Shown here piece by piece: positions 39,501-50,960 of a DNA stretch of 64,000 nucleotides. Under the pieces are notes generated by a model. That model was not told the origin of the DNA and ran no database searches. It worked only from the letters and a program-made list of their open reading frames with translations. Position numbers and translations under genes: made by a program. The stretch spans positions 30,633,540 through 30,697,539 of the forward strand of contig NC_091134.1 of the NCBI RefSeq assembly GCF_041381155.1, written 5' to 3'. Each line of letters begins with the position of its first letter. Positions within the stretch are counted from its first letter, which is position 1. Source of the stretch: Argopecten irradians. Its lineage: Eukaryota > Mollusca > Bivalvia > Pectinida > Pectinidae.

Positions 39501-41179
39501 ACTGTCAGTATTATAAATAACATTCAATGCTTTGTTTATCTTCTTTTTTTAGTCTATCGAAAATTACATCGCGTTTTCCCAATATATATATTCTTTTTTA
39601 TCTATGAGCTTCTCCTGTTTATTTCCAAAGCGTAAAAAAACTTTCTTGTGTCACAGTTTCTGTCCTACATGAAGACTTGTCTCACGCAGCACAGGACAAA
39701 ATCTCATGAGATTGGACATTATCACGCAATTCTTACGATTTAGTGCATCGGGCTCTCTTAATTGTCATCATTCACATTAATAAAATATGACAAAAACAAT
39801 TTATTTAAAAAAAGATACATTGAAAATATATGTACCTCAGAGCTTCAAAATGTAAATAGTATGTTCTTTTTCAATTTTCATAAGAATGCTTAAAATAAAA
39901 AATAGAAAATATCATAATCGTTATAAGAATATTTAGTAAGTGTATTTATGTTGCAACAATAGTGTGACCCGAAATCATTTAGAAGAGTTCCTGGGTAAAT
40001 ACTTCTGTAGATGTGGCAACGATAAATTACATGTTTTTGTAACTATTCTGATGCGCTTTCTTTATTTGTAATATAGGCAAAACACAATGAGATATTGGTT
40101 CTTTTTTTTCAGATCTTGTTTGTCGAGAATTTTTGTCTCTATGGTACATAATTTTAATAAGATTTTTCAAGAAATATTGAATCGAATAACAATAACCAAT
40201 CTTGCAAGACTATAGGGTTATGTGTGTGATATACAAGTTTATATATTAGATGTACATAGTGTATACATGTATCTTTGGTGTTTTTAGCTATATCGCAATA
40301 GTACACAGTTGAGAAGGTCAAGTGCTATCATTAGTACCAAGCAGAAGCGACCTTTCCTGCGGGGTAAGTTTGATTTCAATCATCAAGCCTACGAAATTGA
40401 CATGATCGTATTTCTCTCGATGATGATGTCGAGGATAGGAAGTCTGAATGGTGAGTCGTATAAAGGCTACGTAAACACCCGTTCACCCTCTGTATCAAGG
40501 CGCGAACGAAGGTGTTATTATTTCCGAAGTAAACATACAACATTCTGCCTTGTTGGCAATTTTTTAAACTAAACTATTTGTGTTATTGAAATTGATTTCG
40601 TCAAGATAATCTTGGAGATATATCTCTCCTTCCGCTACGAACAACAGACACACTATCGGACATATTGTCGGAACTCCCTTTAAGCACGGCATCGTTTAGA
40701 TACACCACAACCAAAACTTAGTCAAGATTAAGTATTCAGTTGGCAATTACGGTAGTATGAATGCCAACTTGGCCACGGCAATTTCAATGTTGAATTTGCA
40801 ATTGTCCAGTTGACATTCATAATCCCATAATTGGCATTGTATAATAAAATGTCTAGAGATTTTTCATCCACATATAATGAGAAAAAAACAACAATTATCG
40901 TCAAAGACGGAATAGCCAATTCAACGACCATCTTCCCTGATCGCTGGAACGACAATTGTGACGTCACAATGAAAATGACGTCAAAATAAACGCCAACTGC
41001 AATTGATAAGGTTACATAGTGGCGTTGCAGTGGATATGAAATATATCGTTAACTCACCTGTCGAGTGGTGGTCCCGGCAAGTGACTATAGCTGAGATGTA
41101 GGCGGTGCAAGGACCAACAAAAGTAGGTTATGACGAGGACCAGCAGGAGAAGTAGAAGTTCGACCCACAACAGCAGCAT
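23688..41179 (-). CDS. CYP46A1: Cytochrome P450, CYP46A1-like (cholesterol 24-hydroxylase type), complete
   Basis: A haem monooxygenase of the CYP46 type; the vertebrate enzyme 24-hydroxylates cholesterol at the ER, while the substrate here is unknown. Fourteen exons (minus): 41179-41058, 37511-37434, 36963-36882, 36056-35986, 35646-35554, 30556-30418, 29777-29664, 29401-29245, 27176-27114, 26647-26575, 26249-26060, 25450-25359, 24036-23967, 23831-23688. They sum to 1,488 nt with every phase agreeing, giving 495 residues and TGA; human CYP46A1 is 500. The N-terminus has a leucine-rich membrane anchor (residues 2-21) and the proline hinge LPGPP. Signatures: I-helix AGQETT (306-311), ExxR as ETLR (363-366), PERF (415-418), haem loop FSMGPRTCIG with Cys441. 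The C-helix WxxxR is not recognisable in exon 5 (HNTGKGSMLRP). The first ATG is preceded by an out-of-frame short ORF. Introns 5 and 8 start with minisatellites resembling the exon-donor junction. Confidence 0.93.
25661..25999 (+). mobile_element. TTAA-flanked MITE, copy 1
   Basis: The element is bounded by TTAA on both sides (25657-25660 and 26000-26003). Its ends are imperfect inverted repeats of AGATGCTCCACCGC. The interior (GGAGCAGACGATTAAGTATT, then GTTTGAGCTTCTAATTTTA) is shared with the copies at 43412 and 52121. It lies in a P450 intron. TTAA target duplication is known for piggyBac and Kolobok transposons; the superfamily cannot be assigned from the ends alone. Confidence 0.85.
27537..29244 (-). 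repeat. 34-bp minisatellite carrying reiterated 5' splice sites, P450 intron 8
   Basis: About 50 copies of a 34-bp unit. On the coding strand the unit reads CACACATATGGTGCGGGTTT then GTGGTAAGTCTATC. The end of exon 8 (29245) reads CACATATGGTGCGGGTTTAT then G and the donor GTAAGTC, so the unit matches the exon end plus its splice donor almost base for base. Each unit keeps a near-consensus GTG/GTAAGT. The array starts at the exon junction and extends toward exon 9. Variants (TATATGTG, ATAGGTGTAG) recur along it. Confidence 0.95.
31301..31440. repeat. Long near-perfect hairpin (50-bp arms, 38-bp loop)
   Basis: TAAGGAATAGATTTTTATTT through ATGATAATG (31301-31350) is repeated in reverse complement at 31389-31440, with one extra A in the right arm. 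It lies in P450 intron 5, the long intron between exons 5 and 6. Probably a foldback MITE; the youth of the copy is implied by the near-identity of the arms. Confidence 0.85.
32287..35545 (-). repeat. 40-bp minisatellite resembling the end of P450 exon 5
   Basis: About 78 copies of a 40-bp unit (plus strand: TCCTCTAAACCAATACTGTA then TATTAGACCTAAGCATGTGT). On the coding strand the unit aligns with the last 37 bases of exon 5, from ATGCTGAGGCC to TTTCAGAGGA, at roughly 80% identity with one gap. The unit has lost the GT donor present at the true exon end (35553). At the far side of the array, 32341-32380 is a second degenerate copy of the exon end that still has the ACATACCTCCTCT donor junction. 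Sub-variants (ACAGTATATCAG, GGTTTGAGCATATG) are dispersed in blocks. Confidence 0.93.
36530..36556. repeat. Poly-T run
   Basis: An almost uninterrupted T tract of about 27 bases in P450 intron 3. It could be the tail of a retroposed sequence on the minus strand or a simple repeat; nothing beside it is recognised. Confidence 0.7.
37961..38088. repeat. Two-copy 64-bp tandem duplication
   Basis: A 64-bp unit starting TCCTATGAAGAATTGCAATG is present twice with no visible mismatch, in P450 intron 1. The start of the unit also forms a 13-bp inverted pair with ATTCTTCATAGGA about 55 bases earlier, near 37907. Confidence 0.85.
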
Positions 41180-41239
41180 GGCTATGACAACGCTTTCATT
41201 GTTCAATCTTCTCACCAGTCACCGTAGCTTCCACAGTCT
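41180..41239 (-). other. P450 5' untranslated region with a candidate acceptor
   Basis: On the minus strand a plausible acceptor (TTCCCTGTACAG) lies at 41240 upstream. The 60 bases before the start codon contain a short out-of-frame ATG frame that stops (MKALS). This suggests that the start-codon exon has an upstream non-coding exon. Candidate donors facing it are at 42691-42696 (ATG/GTAAGTGC), 44081-44086 (CAG/GTAAGAA) and 46580-46585 (CTAG/GTAAGAA). Confidence 0.35.
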
Positions 41240-43411
41240 CTGTACAGGGAACGTCAACATAATCAATAATTTAGAAAACACTATGGATTTTAACTCCCGA
41301 AGAAAAAAGTCTTAGTAGGTCATGTTTTTATAAGAAATAAAATCGTATGAATATCCAGGTCACATCTCCAGTGTATATACCAGGTTTGAACCCCAATGTC
41401 ATAATCTTATTGAGGGATCATAAAATGATATCCATGCGTGTATGTCTTTATAGAGTGTCTGGGTCTAAATCCTGTAATCTCTATAACAAGTCTATGAATT
41501 ACACTAAGACAACAACATACAACCTGAAAATGTCAACATCACCTGTAATATTTGCATCTAGCTAAAAAGCGAACCACAGCTGCCACTCGACGACAAATGT
41601 TGTTCGTTATGGCGCCATCAAACAGTTCAATAATGATTTACCTCGCTGTATCCTCTGTTCTTCACGCTCCATGCATACTTCACACTCTATTTACAATGTC
41701 GTCTACACACTGACAATTGTTTGCTACAGATGTAATCAATGTGACGAAATGTTATCAGTCACAAATAGGGCAATAGTATGCATCTCGCACTACAAACATT
41801 CACTTTAAGTTATAGAAAGCTCTTATTTGAATGGTTGATATAAACATTTTATCCTGGATGGGTTAGTGCAATGTGAATCAGTATTATGATGACATATTTT
41901 AAAGGAGGAGTATCTACTATGGAACGGTCGTATTAGGTTGACGGACACTTCTGGTTTTATCTGAAGGGTTTCGTTTATATTTGAATTTCAGACATACTCT
42001 AATAAGCATACATCACAAGGTTAATTGTTTTCTAGGATTGCTTAAAGTTATATACTAATGAGTTAAATGAGATTTTTTTTTTTAAAGAAATAATAAATTA
42101 TCTATGGCCCTCTGTTGCGATATATATCCAGAATTACGAATAATAATGATGATAAAAATAATAATAACAGAGATTGGAGTGCAGTTTTCCATGCGAGATT
42201 AAATAATAACTATAAAGTTATTATCAAAATTTCATAAAATATAAATGATATATTTCTAGAGTAAATGTTGATTACAAAGGGCAAAGCTCTAGGATAAATG
42301 GTCCTTTTCATCTCCGTCCTTTGTCATTGTCGGCTATATCTTCTGCCCAAATCCTATTTTCCAAACAAATTTCCTTTCTTAAATTTACAAAATGCAATGT
42401 AAGTTGTTGTTTTTTGCGTAACTGAATAAACAAAAAGAAACGCATGAACACACCGCAAAATGAATAAAAAAACACACCTGCATAGGCTAACCAAAAACAT
42501 TCCTACTCACGATGCAATTTTTGAAACCTGTAACCTACGAAAGAACGTGCCTGCGAATAGTGTGACATGCAATTTGTAAGCCCATGTATTATTGGATCCT
42601 GCAATATTCAAAGTGGCCTATATTAACAATCGCCCACAATATAAAAACTACATCTGTGTAACTATGAACCACTGTACATGCATGAAAAGCACTTACCATT
42701 GCAAATGAAACTATGATGTGTCCTCATATAAATTGGCGAAAATGGCGCAGGCCCAGCCTTGACAGGTTTGGTAGTCAATAGAAAATGTGGCGTTATCCCA
42801 GTATAATGTACCTATATGTACAAGTGGGTAATATTCTTAATTATCGGCAATATTACTGAAACAATAAATAGCGTGTTGCTGTGGAATTTCATCGATCGAT
42901 AGTGGCAGAGCATGGATCTAATGACTGCACAGCTATTATCCCACCAACATCGTTGTCTTGGTTACGTAATGCAGACCCGACAAGATTAGATCCAGGTTTT
43001 CTTCGGCTTTATTTTGCATAATCTATTAGGTCGTTGTAACAATTCCAAATTTAAAAAAAAAATGACGGTTAAGCGTACTAACATATCTAGGAGGAACATC
43101 TCAGGTAACGCATATATAAATATTGATGTAAACTTGATCCCCAAAACTGGGTCAAGGTCACCGATACACACTGCACACCTGTGGGTGGTAATGATGTGTG
43201 CCTTACGTGCCAGATATGTATTGCCTACTCAATAATGCTATCTTATTGAAGCATATAATATAATAGCTCCTAAAGAACACCATCCATCCTCATTTTACAG
43301 TGCGATAAAGCCCTTTGTCAAACCTTAATGACTTATGAACCAACAAAACAAACTATTTTCTTAAATGCATCATCAAGGTGGGTTCGTGAGGTCTGCATGT
43401 TGAAATATTAA
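41240..43411. other. Upstream region of the P450 gene
   Basis: No coding exon recognised. Near 42697-42735 (minus strand) an ATTTATATGAGG stretch precedes a strong donor, which could be a promoter plus first non-coding exon. The other stretches are AT-rich with no clear features. Confidence 0.3.
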
Positions 43412-43764
43412 AGATGCTCCACCGCTGACAAGTGGTATTTTTTCACTATCAAAAACAGGAGCAGACGATTTAGTATTATTCTTCAGTTACAAAAGTTACT
43501 TACTTTACACCATTACCACCATTGAAAAGTTTGAGCTTCTAATTTTACTTCAAGTTAAAAATATGCAAAATAATTAATTGCATCCCGAAAAAAATCCGTG
43601 GCACTATATCCTATATTGAATGAAGTACTGATTGCCCATGTACCAAAGGCGAAATAAATCATTTTAGATTTTTTTTGTGATAATAAGACATATATATACG
43701 ATTAAACACCAATTATTGTTCAGATGATGAATATCATTTATGCTCTGTCGGCGGTGGAGCATCT
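43412..43764 (+). mobile_element. TTAA-flanked MITE, copy 2
   Basis: Bounded by TTAA at 43408-43411 and 43765-43768. The ends AGATGCTCCACCGCTGACA and TGTCGGCGGTGGAGCATCT are inverted repeats of about 19 bases, the best preserved of the three copies. The interior matches the copies at 25661 and 52121. Confidence 0.9.
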
Positions 43765-44086
43765 TTAATAAAAAAAGAAAAAAAAGCTTATTTCAACTTC
43801 AACTTTAATTTCATAGTATTATCACAAATTCTACTTTCGATTTGATTTATTAGACACTAAAAATAAGATTCAATTTCTTGCTTGCTGATAGTTTGATACG
43901 ACGTTCATATGCTTAATATCTATAATTTTTGGAGATTAAAAAGTAAAAAACCGTATTATAATGTTTTATAAAATGGACCATCAATAATCATCGATATAGC
44001 TACTGACCACCAAAACCACTGTTTAGTTTTTATTTGCATAGACGTATGACACATTTTGATAAGACTATTGATAATGCGATTCTTAC

Positions 44087-44150
44087 CTGTTTCATCGCTT
44101 CAGCGCAGGGTAAAAATCCCACACATTGCAACATGAATCTACTTTCCTAA
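44087..44150 (-). other. Candidate 5' exon upstream of the P450
   Basis: A strong donor (CAG/GTAAGAAT on the minus strand) ends a stretch with an open frame MLQCVGFLPCAEAMKQ. It could be a 5' untranslated or an alternative first exon. A coding role is not supported, because the P450 exon it would join starts with its own ATG preceded by stops. Confidence 0.2.
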
Positions 44151-44675
44151 ATACTACAATTTGCCAGCTTGTTACTCATAAAGGAAACGTCTGATACGTC
44201 TACAAGCTGCCTGTACACACTATCTAACTCCGGTCACTGTCCTACGTGGTCTAAATAGCACTCGACTCTGCTATCCAAATAGTATGTCCTCAGAACTGAA
44301 AGCATCGTTAGCTTGTATAAAAGATATCTAATCAATTCTTATGTACATAATACCAAATAGGAATTTGCGAGGTGGACTTTAAATGAAGAAATGTTTTACG
44401 ACTGCTGACGATCCATTTTGATATGAAAACCTGGTGTACATCATTATTGATTTGTTCTCCATAAACGGTATGTTTTGTTGACCGGCAAGTCATGACCGTA
44501 GGAGATTAGGAGTAGAACTGTGGTTAAGTGTCCACCTCGTGTACACGACAAGGGGGCACTGCACACTCATGAACTGATTGTCACATCAAACATTACAACC
44601 AGGATACAGATAGCCACGATGTGAAACACTTAACACACAACAAACTAATCCAGGGAATGTGAGGCATTTCCGCTA

Positions 44676-44880
44676 AGAAAGCACCACACGTGACCGTGCT
44701 ACGAAAGCACCATACGTGACACTTCTACGAAAGCACCACATTTGACACTGCTACGAAAGCCCCACATGTGGCACTGTTACGAAGGCACCATGTGTAGCAC
44801 TGTTACGAAAGCAACACATATAACATTGTTTCTGAAGCGCCACACGTGGCACTGCTACGACAGCACCACACGTAATGAGT
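44676..44880. repeat. Short 27-bp degenerate minisatellite
   Basis: About seven or eight diverged copies of a unit like GCTACGAAAGCACCACACGT followed by GACACT. Copies differ by several substitutions, so the array is old. Confidence 0.8.
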
Positions 44881-45489
44881 CTTTAAGCCTCGATAAAACA
44901 TTTTTATCAATATCCTATATGATCACATAAAAATTAAATACTTCTGTGTGGAAAGCTGGAAAACAGAAAAGAATTACAAACCAACAAATTGAGATCTTGC
45001 ATATCATATTTAATACTTTGAATCCTCTAGACAAAGACAGAAACGATAGTCGTCTTATGTCTACATATTTACGGAGACATATGGTGCGGTGTTGGTAGCG
45101 ATTATTATATTGACCTGAATCCCCTATACTTAATGTGCAGTGCAGCGGAAATATGTCACAGTGTTCTGTTACAAAACGCTAAGGGTCAAAACACGTATCT
45201 ACGACTTGAAATGTGTACGATTGTATACCTGAGGCAATTGTTCACCTGCGGTTGGACTTTTATGATGATAGATAAACATTTTGTTTTCCCTGCCATAAAT
45301 GTAAATCTTGATGTATGTACTTCACTTACCTTCACTTATGTTCTAAATATTACAAAGAAAAAATATCCACTTAAAAAATATTTTTAAACATTTTTTATCA
45401 AAGTAAACTTCTTCGTACTGGTTCACTGAAAATAGGTGTTATCCGTCCTGATGCGTATAAAAACCAAGACCACATTTGTCATTTAGTAC

Positions 45490-46075
45490 AAAATATCTTG
45501 GTCATGGAAATAAAGAACATCTATTTTGATATAAAGTTTTTTGGTCATGGAAATTGACAACATCTATTATTTGATGTAAAGTATATTGGTAATGGAAGTA
45601 AATAACATACATTGTTTAATATAAAGTTTCTTGGTAATGGAAATAAACAATATATATTGTTTAATATAAAGTATCTTGGTAATGGAAATAAACAATATAT
45701 ATTGTTTAATATAAAGTATCTTGGTAATGGAAATAAACAACAAATATTGTTTTCAAAAAAGTATCTTGGTAATGGAAATAAACAACAAATATTGTTTAAT
45801 ATAAAGTATGTTGGTAATGGAAATAAACAACATATATTGTTTAATATAAAGTATCTTGGTAATGGAAATAAAAAAACAAATATTGTTTAATATAAAGTAT
45901 GTTGGTAATGGAAATAAACAACATATATTGTTTAATATAAAGCATCGTGGTAATGGAAATAAACATCATCCATTATTTCATATAAAGTATCCTTGTCGTT
46001 GAAATTGACAACATCTATTGTTTAATATAAACGGTATCTTGGTCATGGAAACAGACAAAATCTATTATTTAATGT
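45490..46075. repeat. 45-bp AT-rich minisatellite
   Basis: About 12 copies of a 45-bp unit containing TTTAATATAAAGTATCTTGG and TAATGGAAATAAACAACA. The central copies are nearly identical and the edges are diverged (GGTCATGGAAATTGACAACA). The unit length is a multiple of three, which makes a repetitive 92-codon frame here; I treat that frame as an artefact. Confidence 0.9.
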
Positions 46076-47399
46076 AATGAAGATATTTCAAGGAAATTGT
46101 AAACATCTATGATTTAATTAACAGTGTGTATAAACAGTTTTAGAGGAGAAATGTCTAGGTGTATGAGAGGCACCGACGGATTGACCCTGATAAACAGTAA
46201 AACGTGACCACTGGATATACATAAAGTAAGAGAAGGTCAGACTGACCACCTCTTATACAACATTTGTCCTCTATGTGGCGGACGTTCTATAAATACTTAA
46301 CCTGCTTTATAGACTAAATGTCAAGGCCTCCTTAGCCACCACATCTGTATCAAAACAATCTGTTTATTAAGACCACTTCGGGTCGTAAATGGCCATTAAT
46401 AAGACAATTTTCTTGTTTATAAGACTATTTGGGTATAGAGACCTATTTCCCCTTATTCTTTGGATGGTCGTTAGAGACATGTTTTACTGGCGCTACAGTT
46501 TCCTTTTTCTTTAAATACAATTGATTAACTAAAATAATACAAGTTTACACAATGTTATGACACGAGAAACAATAGAAATTCTTACCTAGATCACACAGCC
46601 GGAGACGGCGAAACACGCACTTCAGATAGAGGCGGGCGTCCTGAGTACTTTTTAACCGTTCTAGGTAGGACACTCTATTGTTTGTCATGACATAACACTT
46701 GTGTAAAGTAAATGTGTGTGCTATTTTTAGTGAAGTTCAAACTTAGATTAGAGGCAATTAGTATCTCCCGTGAAAGGCTTTTATGTAAATAGATCAATTC
46801 ATGTATTTACATAATTATGAACGATAGTGATAAAACGTATTGGATGTATTTTACATGTGATAAATGATAAAGATATTGTTATTTAACTTGTCATTTTAGT
46901 AATTCTAGATACCCCGAGACACCCCTACAAACAACCAAACCAGAAAAACAACCCTTATACATGATATCATTTTTCAGTTTACCGAGTTTTTCATGTTAGT
47001 TCTTATAACATCCACGCAACCTATATCGACCATAATCTTGCTTTAAACAACACGTCACGGTCTACATCACACGGTTTTCAAATATTTGTTCTCGTTTTAG
47101 GGACACGTACTAATAGTTTTGAACAGGGTACATTCCTTAAAAACTATGGAATCTGGTAAGGGTAAAATGATACTATATATCAACATTTACTTGTCACTTC
47201 TACTATATAAACTAACCAAGGTGAAGTATACGTACATGTATGTATAACTGACACCCAAAACGTGACTATTATGTCATCACTAATGTTGACGTCAACTGAT
47301 CACCGTAAAAGTGGCTGGTAAAGATTAATAGAAGAAAGCAATTTCAGACAATACATCGTCTATGGTAAATGAAAGGCCTATGGCAGGTATATAATATAA
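46076..47399. other. Intergenic, with a possible non-coding exon near 46.6 kb
   Basis: No coding gene recognised. On the minus strand a donor CTAG/GTAAGAA at 46585 follows a more GC-rich stretch (about 46586-46640) that may be a 5' untranslated exon of the P450, 5.4 kb upstream. The remaining sequence is AT-rich. Confidence 0.3.
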
Positions 47400-47549
47400 G
47401 AGTCTTTCATACGTGGATATGAAGGATAGGGGTATTCTACCCGAGGGTCACAAAATGTTGTAAAACCCGAGGCTTGCCGAGGGTTCTACAACATTTTGTG
47501 ACCCTCGGGTAGAATACCCCTATCCTTCATATTCACGTATGAAAGAGTA
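47400..47549. repeat. Hairpin MITE with 72-bp arms and a 6-bp loop
   Basis: AGTCTTTCATACGTG to ACCCGAG (47400-47471) is followed by a short GCTTGC-type loop and the near-exact reverse complement to 47549. Only a few mismatches separate the arms. The sequence could form an almost perfect hairpin RNA. Confidence 0.88.
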
Positions 47550-47919
47550 TTTTTCTCTCATAATTCGACGTTTTATTGCGATTTATTACTAGGATTTTCC
47601 GCCATTTTGAGACCAATTCGAAAGAAAAAGGGGACTGCAAGTCAATTCTACATATATGAAAATTGGGTGATATTTCCAACTCAATTTCTGTTGTTTCTAT
47701 CTTTCAAAGTAAATAAAGCATAGTTTCTGAAAAATATTGTTAAAATTTTACCCAAAAAATAGTAATTTGGTTAACGCTGTGACGTCATGGGGCTTTATTG
47801 CATGAGTAGCCATGCAATACAGTCTTAAGTGACATGAATGTATTACCTTTGCCCACCCAGTATTATACGTGTAGGTATGAGAGAAATAGCAATATAAATA
47901 TATATATATATATAAAATA

Positions 47920-48350
47920 TCAAAGAAACACAATTTAACAAAGCATGACCATTTATTGACTCGTGCCCTATCCGGGCCTCGAACTCACGATCTACGGCAC
48001 CCAATCGCCTAGCCAAACATACCTGAGCCTTCTACCACTGCGCCACATCCCTAAAAAAAAGGATGTTTCTATGACGAAGTGAAAGTCGGTTCGATTAGTC
48101 CGCTAAACCTGCCTATTTTATTAGGCTTTTTTAATTTTATTTTTTTTTTGCCTAATATATATATTAGGCCAAAAATTAGGCAATTTTTTTTAAAAAAGCC
48201 TAATAATATAGACAGGTTTAGCGGACTACGGTTCGATATGTTGACATGATCACTGTGGAAATTGTCCAATTAAATCTTTGGATCAACAACACATAGTGAA
48301 CATTATACATTGTGTTTAGTAAATATTAAATATCAAAGAAACACAATTTA
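47920..48350 (-). repeat. tRNA-derived SINE-like unit, copy 1 (interrupted by a MITE)
   Basis: On the minus strand a tRNA-like head has an A box TGGCGCAGTGGTAGA and a B-box-like GTGAGTTCGAGGCCCGG, and ends in TTAAATTGTGTTTCTTTGAT. The same terminal sequence recurs on the other side (48330-48350), so units lie in partial tandem. It matches the copy at 56466-56905. A 133-bp MITE has inserted at 48096-48228. Confidence 0.7.
48096..48228. mobile_element. 133-bp MITE with a perfect 9-bp target duplication
   Basis: The terminal inverted repeat starts TAGTCCGCTAAACCTG and extends to about 38 bases with two mismatches. The element is flanked by CGGTTCGAT at 48087-48095 and 48229-48237. The uninterrupted family member at 56.7 kb has a single CGGTTCGAT at the matching place, which proves insertion. 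A 9-bp duplication is typical of Mutator-like (and some Merlin) elements. No coding capacity. Confidence 0.93.
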
Positions 48351-48359
48351 ATATATATA

Positions 48360-50118
48360 TATGCTAATCTAGGTTACAGCGACATAGTCACAACACTTGC
48401 CATATAATTGATTAGAAGGCCATATCAGGTTGTAAATCGTAACAATTTTCACAACAAACATCTGTATGTAAAGCACAGTCAATGTATCAGATATCAGCTG
48501 ATGTATCAAAAGGTAGCTCCATATATATTATTTCTAGCTGTTAACTGTTTACTCTTCGAACGTAAAGAAGATAACTATGTACATGTAAGGTCATGATATG
48601 GGACATCAAGTAAGTAGGTCATGATATGAACATAAAACGTACCGTATGTATACTAAATCTACTATCATTGTCGTTATATCCAACTCTGGATTTTGCCATA
48701 GCCAAACTGAAGTCTACGATGGCCTATATCACCCGATATGGCTCCTGCTTTACTAAACTGTATTTGTATACACATTTGTGGTGATTGTCATGGCAACTGC
48801 TTTAGTAAAAAGCACTTGCCAACGTGTTTTGTCATTTTACTCGTTTGGCACCTGGTTTCCTAAGTAACTGTTTTGTCATTCTTACGCGTGGCCTATATCA
48901 GCCGTATTGGCGAATGTCTGGCTTTTGAGACAATTAACATTCCACGGCGATATCTATATCGTATATCCGTAACGTAAACAGTGACATCCTCACTGAGACG
49001 ACAATTACAGATATAAGACGTCGAAATAAATTGGCTGCTACCGTCAGGTTTTGTAAAACACTTTATGACATTTTTTGTCATAACGCTGGTTTGTATTGGT
49101 GATAAGTAAAGGAGTATCTTCCATTCATGTAAGATGATATCCTTCGTCTTCTAAGCAAAAGATTTACCAGCCGAGTCTAACAGCACTAAATTAATTGTGC
49201 CCAAGCCTTTTTTCCGAACCTTTAATGAAATGCTTTTTTATTAACATGCAAGGTCAGTGATCATTTTGCAACTTGAAAAATACTGGATGATTTTAAAAAT
49301 TCTTTTTTTTTTCAAATTCTTTCTGCATTTAACGTCGATTTAATCAAATCGGAAGAATATGTATTAGTTGTAGATAACGTTATTTTTGTGATGTCATTTT
49401 GCTAAGACAAAGAAGGGAATAGCAACGTAAATGAATTATCGCTTACAAACTCGAATATGATACATCAGGGAAATCAATATCCAATAGAAAAAGCGCTAGA
49501 TAACTTTTGACGTTGAACATTTCAGAATTTCAGAAGAATGAACAAAACATGATATTTGCTACGCCCCCAGACAGTTTGCCATTTGCAAATCAGTTTTATT
49601 GCTATAAAGCGCGATAAACAGCGATGTATTTCCTCCTTAAAGCACACGGGAGGGTATTAAATTGTTACGTAAAACTGTTCATTAAAGCACCATGTCTCAC
49701 GACTAAAATGGTTTAGCAGACATGACATATAAATCGATTGATTGCATGGCTGATAAGTCGGCAAAAAGTCATACCAGACAGCTAATGGTAAGACGCCGTA
49801 GAATATCGATTTAACAGAGCTGAAAACATGTTGATCTGAAAGAAGTATTGTCAGCACTCCATTAGTAACCCCTACAAAACACACCATCAGTGTTTGGTGA
49901 AGGTCATGCTGATGAAAACAGAATGTTGTCCGTGAAATATGTTAAGTAATTATTCTAATTCTCTCCAGAACCGGCAGGTGAGCTCTTTGCCAATTATCAA
50001 AACATCTCGACAGTTTCATATTTCGGTGACAATTTTATCTGCGAAAAATGGCCGAATAGACTCTACTTATAAGTGTTCATATTAGGGATGTACATAAGCA
50101 ACTGCATATTCTATTCAA
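48360..50118. other. Intergenic sequence without recognised genes
   Basis: AT-rich; no exon-like frames with splice sites and no repeat family recognised. Short frames at 48408-49081 and 49657-49887 show no domain features. Confidence 0.4.
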
Positions 50119-50960
50119 ATAAGTGGTGAAATATGTTAACAAATAAGTGGTGAAATATGTTAACAAATAAGTGGTGAAATATGTTAACAAATAAGTGGTG
50201 AAATATGTTAACAAATAAGTGGTGAAATATGTTAACAAATAAGTGGTGAAATATGTTAACAAATAAGGGGTGAAATATGTTAACAAATAAGTGGTGAAAT
50301 ATGTTAACAAATAAGTGGTGAAATATGTTAACAAATAAGTGGTGAAATATGTTAACAAATAAGTGGTGAAATATGTTAACAAATAAGTGGTGAAATATGT
50401 TAACAATAAGGTATATGTTAACAAATAAGGGTGAAATATGTTAACAAATAAGTGTGAAATATGTTAACAAATAAGTGGTGAAAATATGTTAACAAATAAG
50501 GTGAAATATGTTAACAAATAAGGTGAAATATGTTAACAAATAAGTGGTGAAATATGTTAACAAATAAGTGGTGAAATATGTTAACAAATAAGTGGTGAAA
50601 TATGTTAACAAATAAGTGGTGAAATATGTTAACAAATAAGTGGTGAAATATGTTAACAAATAAGTGGTGAAATATGTTAACAAATAAGTGGTGAAATATG
50701 TTAACAAATAAGTGGTGAAATATGTTAACAAATAAGTGGTGAAATATGTTAACAAATAAGTGGTGAAATATGTTAACAAATAAGGGGTGAAATATGTTAA
50801 CAAATAAGTGGTGAAATATGTTAACAAATAAGGGGTGAAATATGTTAACAAATAAGTGGTGAAATATGTTAACAAATAAGGGGTGAAATATGTTAACAAA
50901 TAAGGGGTTAAATATGTTAACAAATAAGTGGTGAAATATGTTAACAAACAAGTGGTTAAA
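50119..50960. repeat. 24-bp minisatellite (about 35 copies)
   Basis: The unit AAGTGGTGAAATATGTTAAC plus AAAT is repeated nearly without change. A GGGG variant is concentrated near 50780-50910, and a few indels lie at 50400-50530. The 24-bp length creates long minus-strand frames of an 8-residue repeat. These are rejected as genes. Confidence 0.96.

Noticed and set aside
45612..45890. 92-codon plus-strand frame with a 15-residue repeat
   Set aside because: Product of the 45-bp minisatellite; the edges decay and nothing suggests translation.
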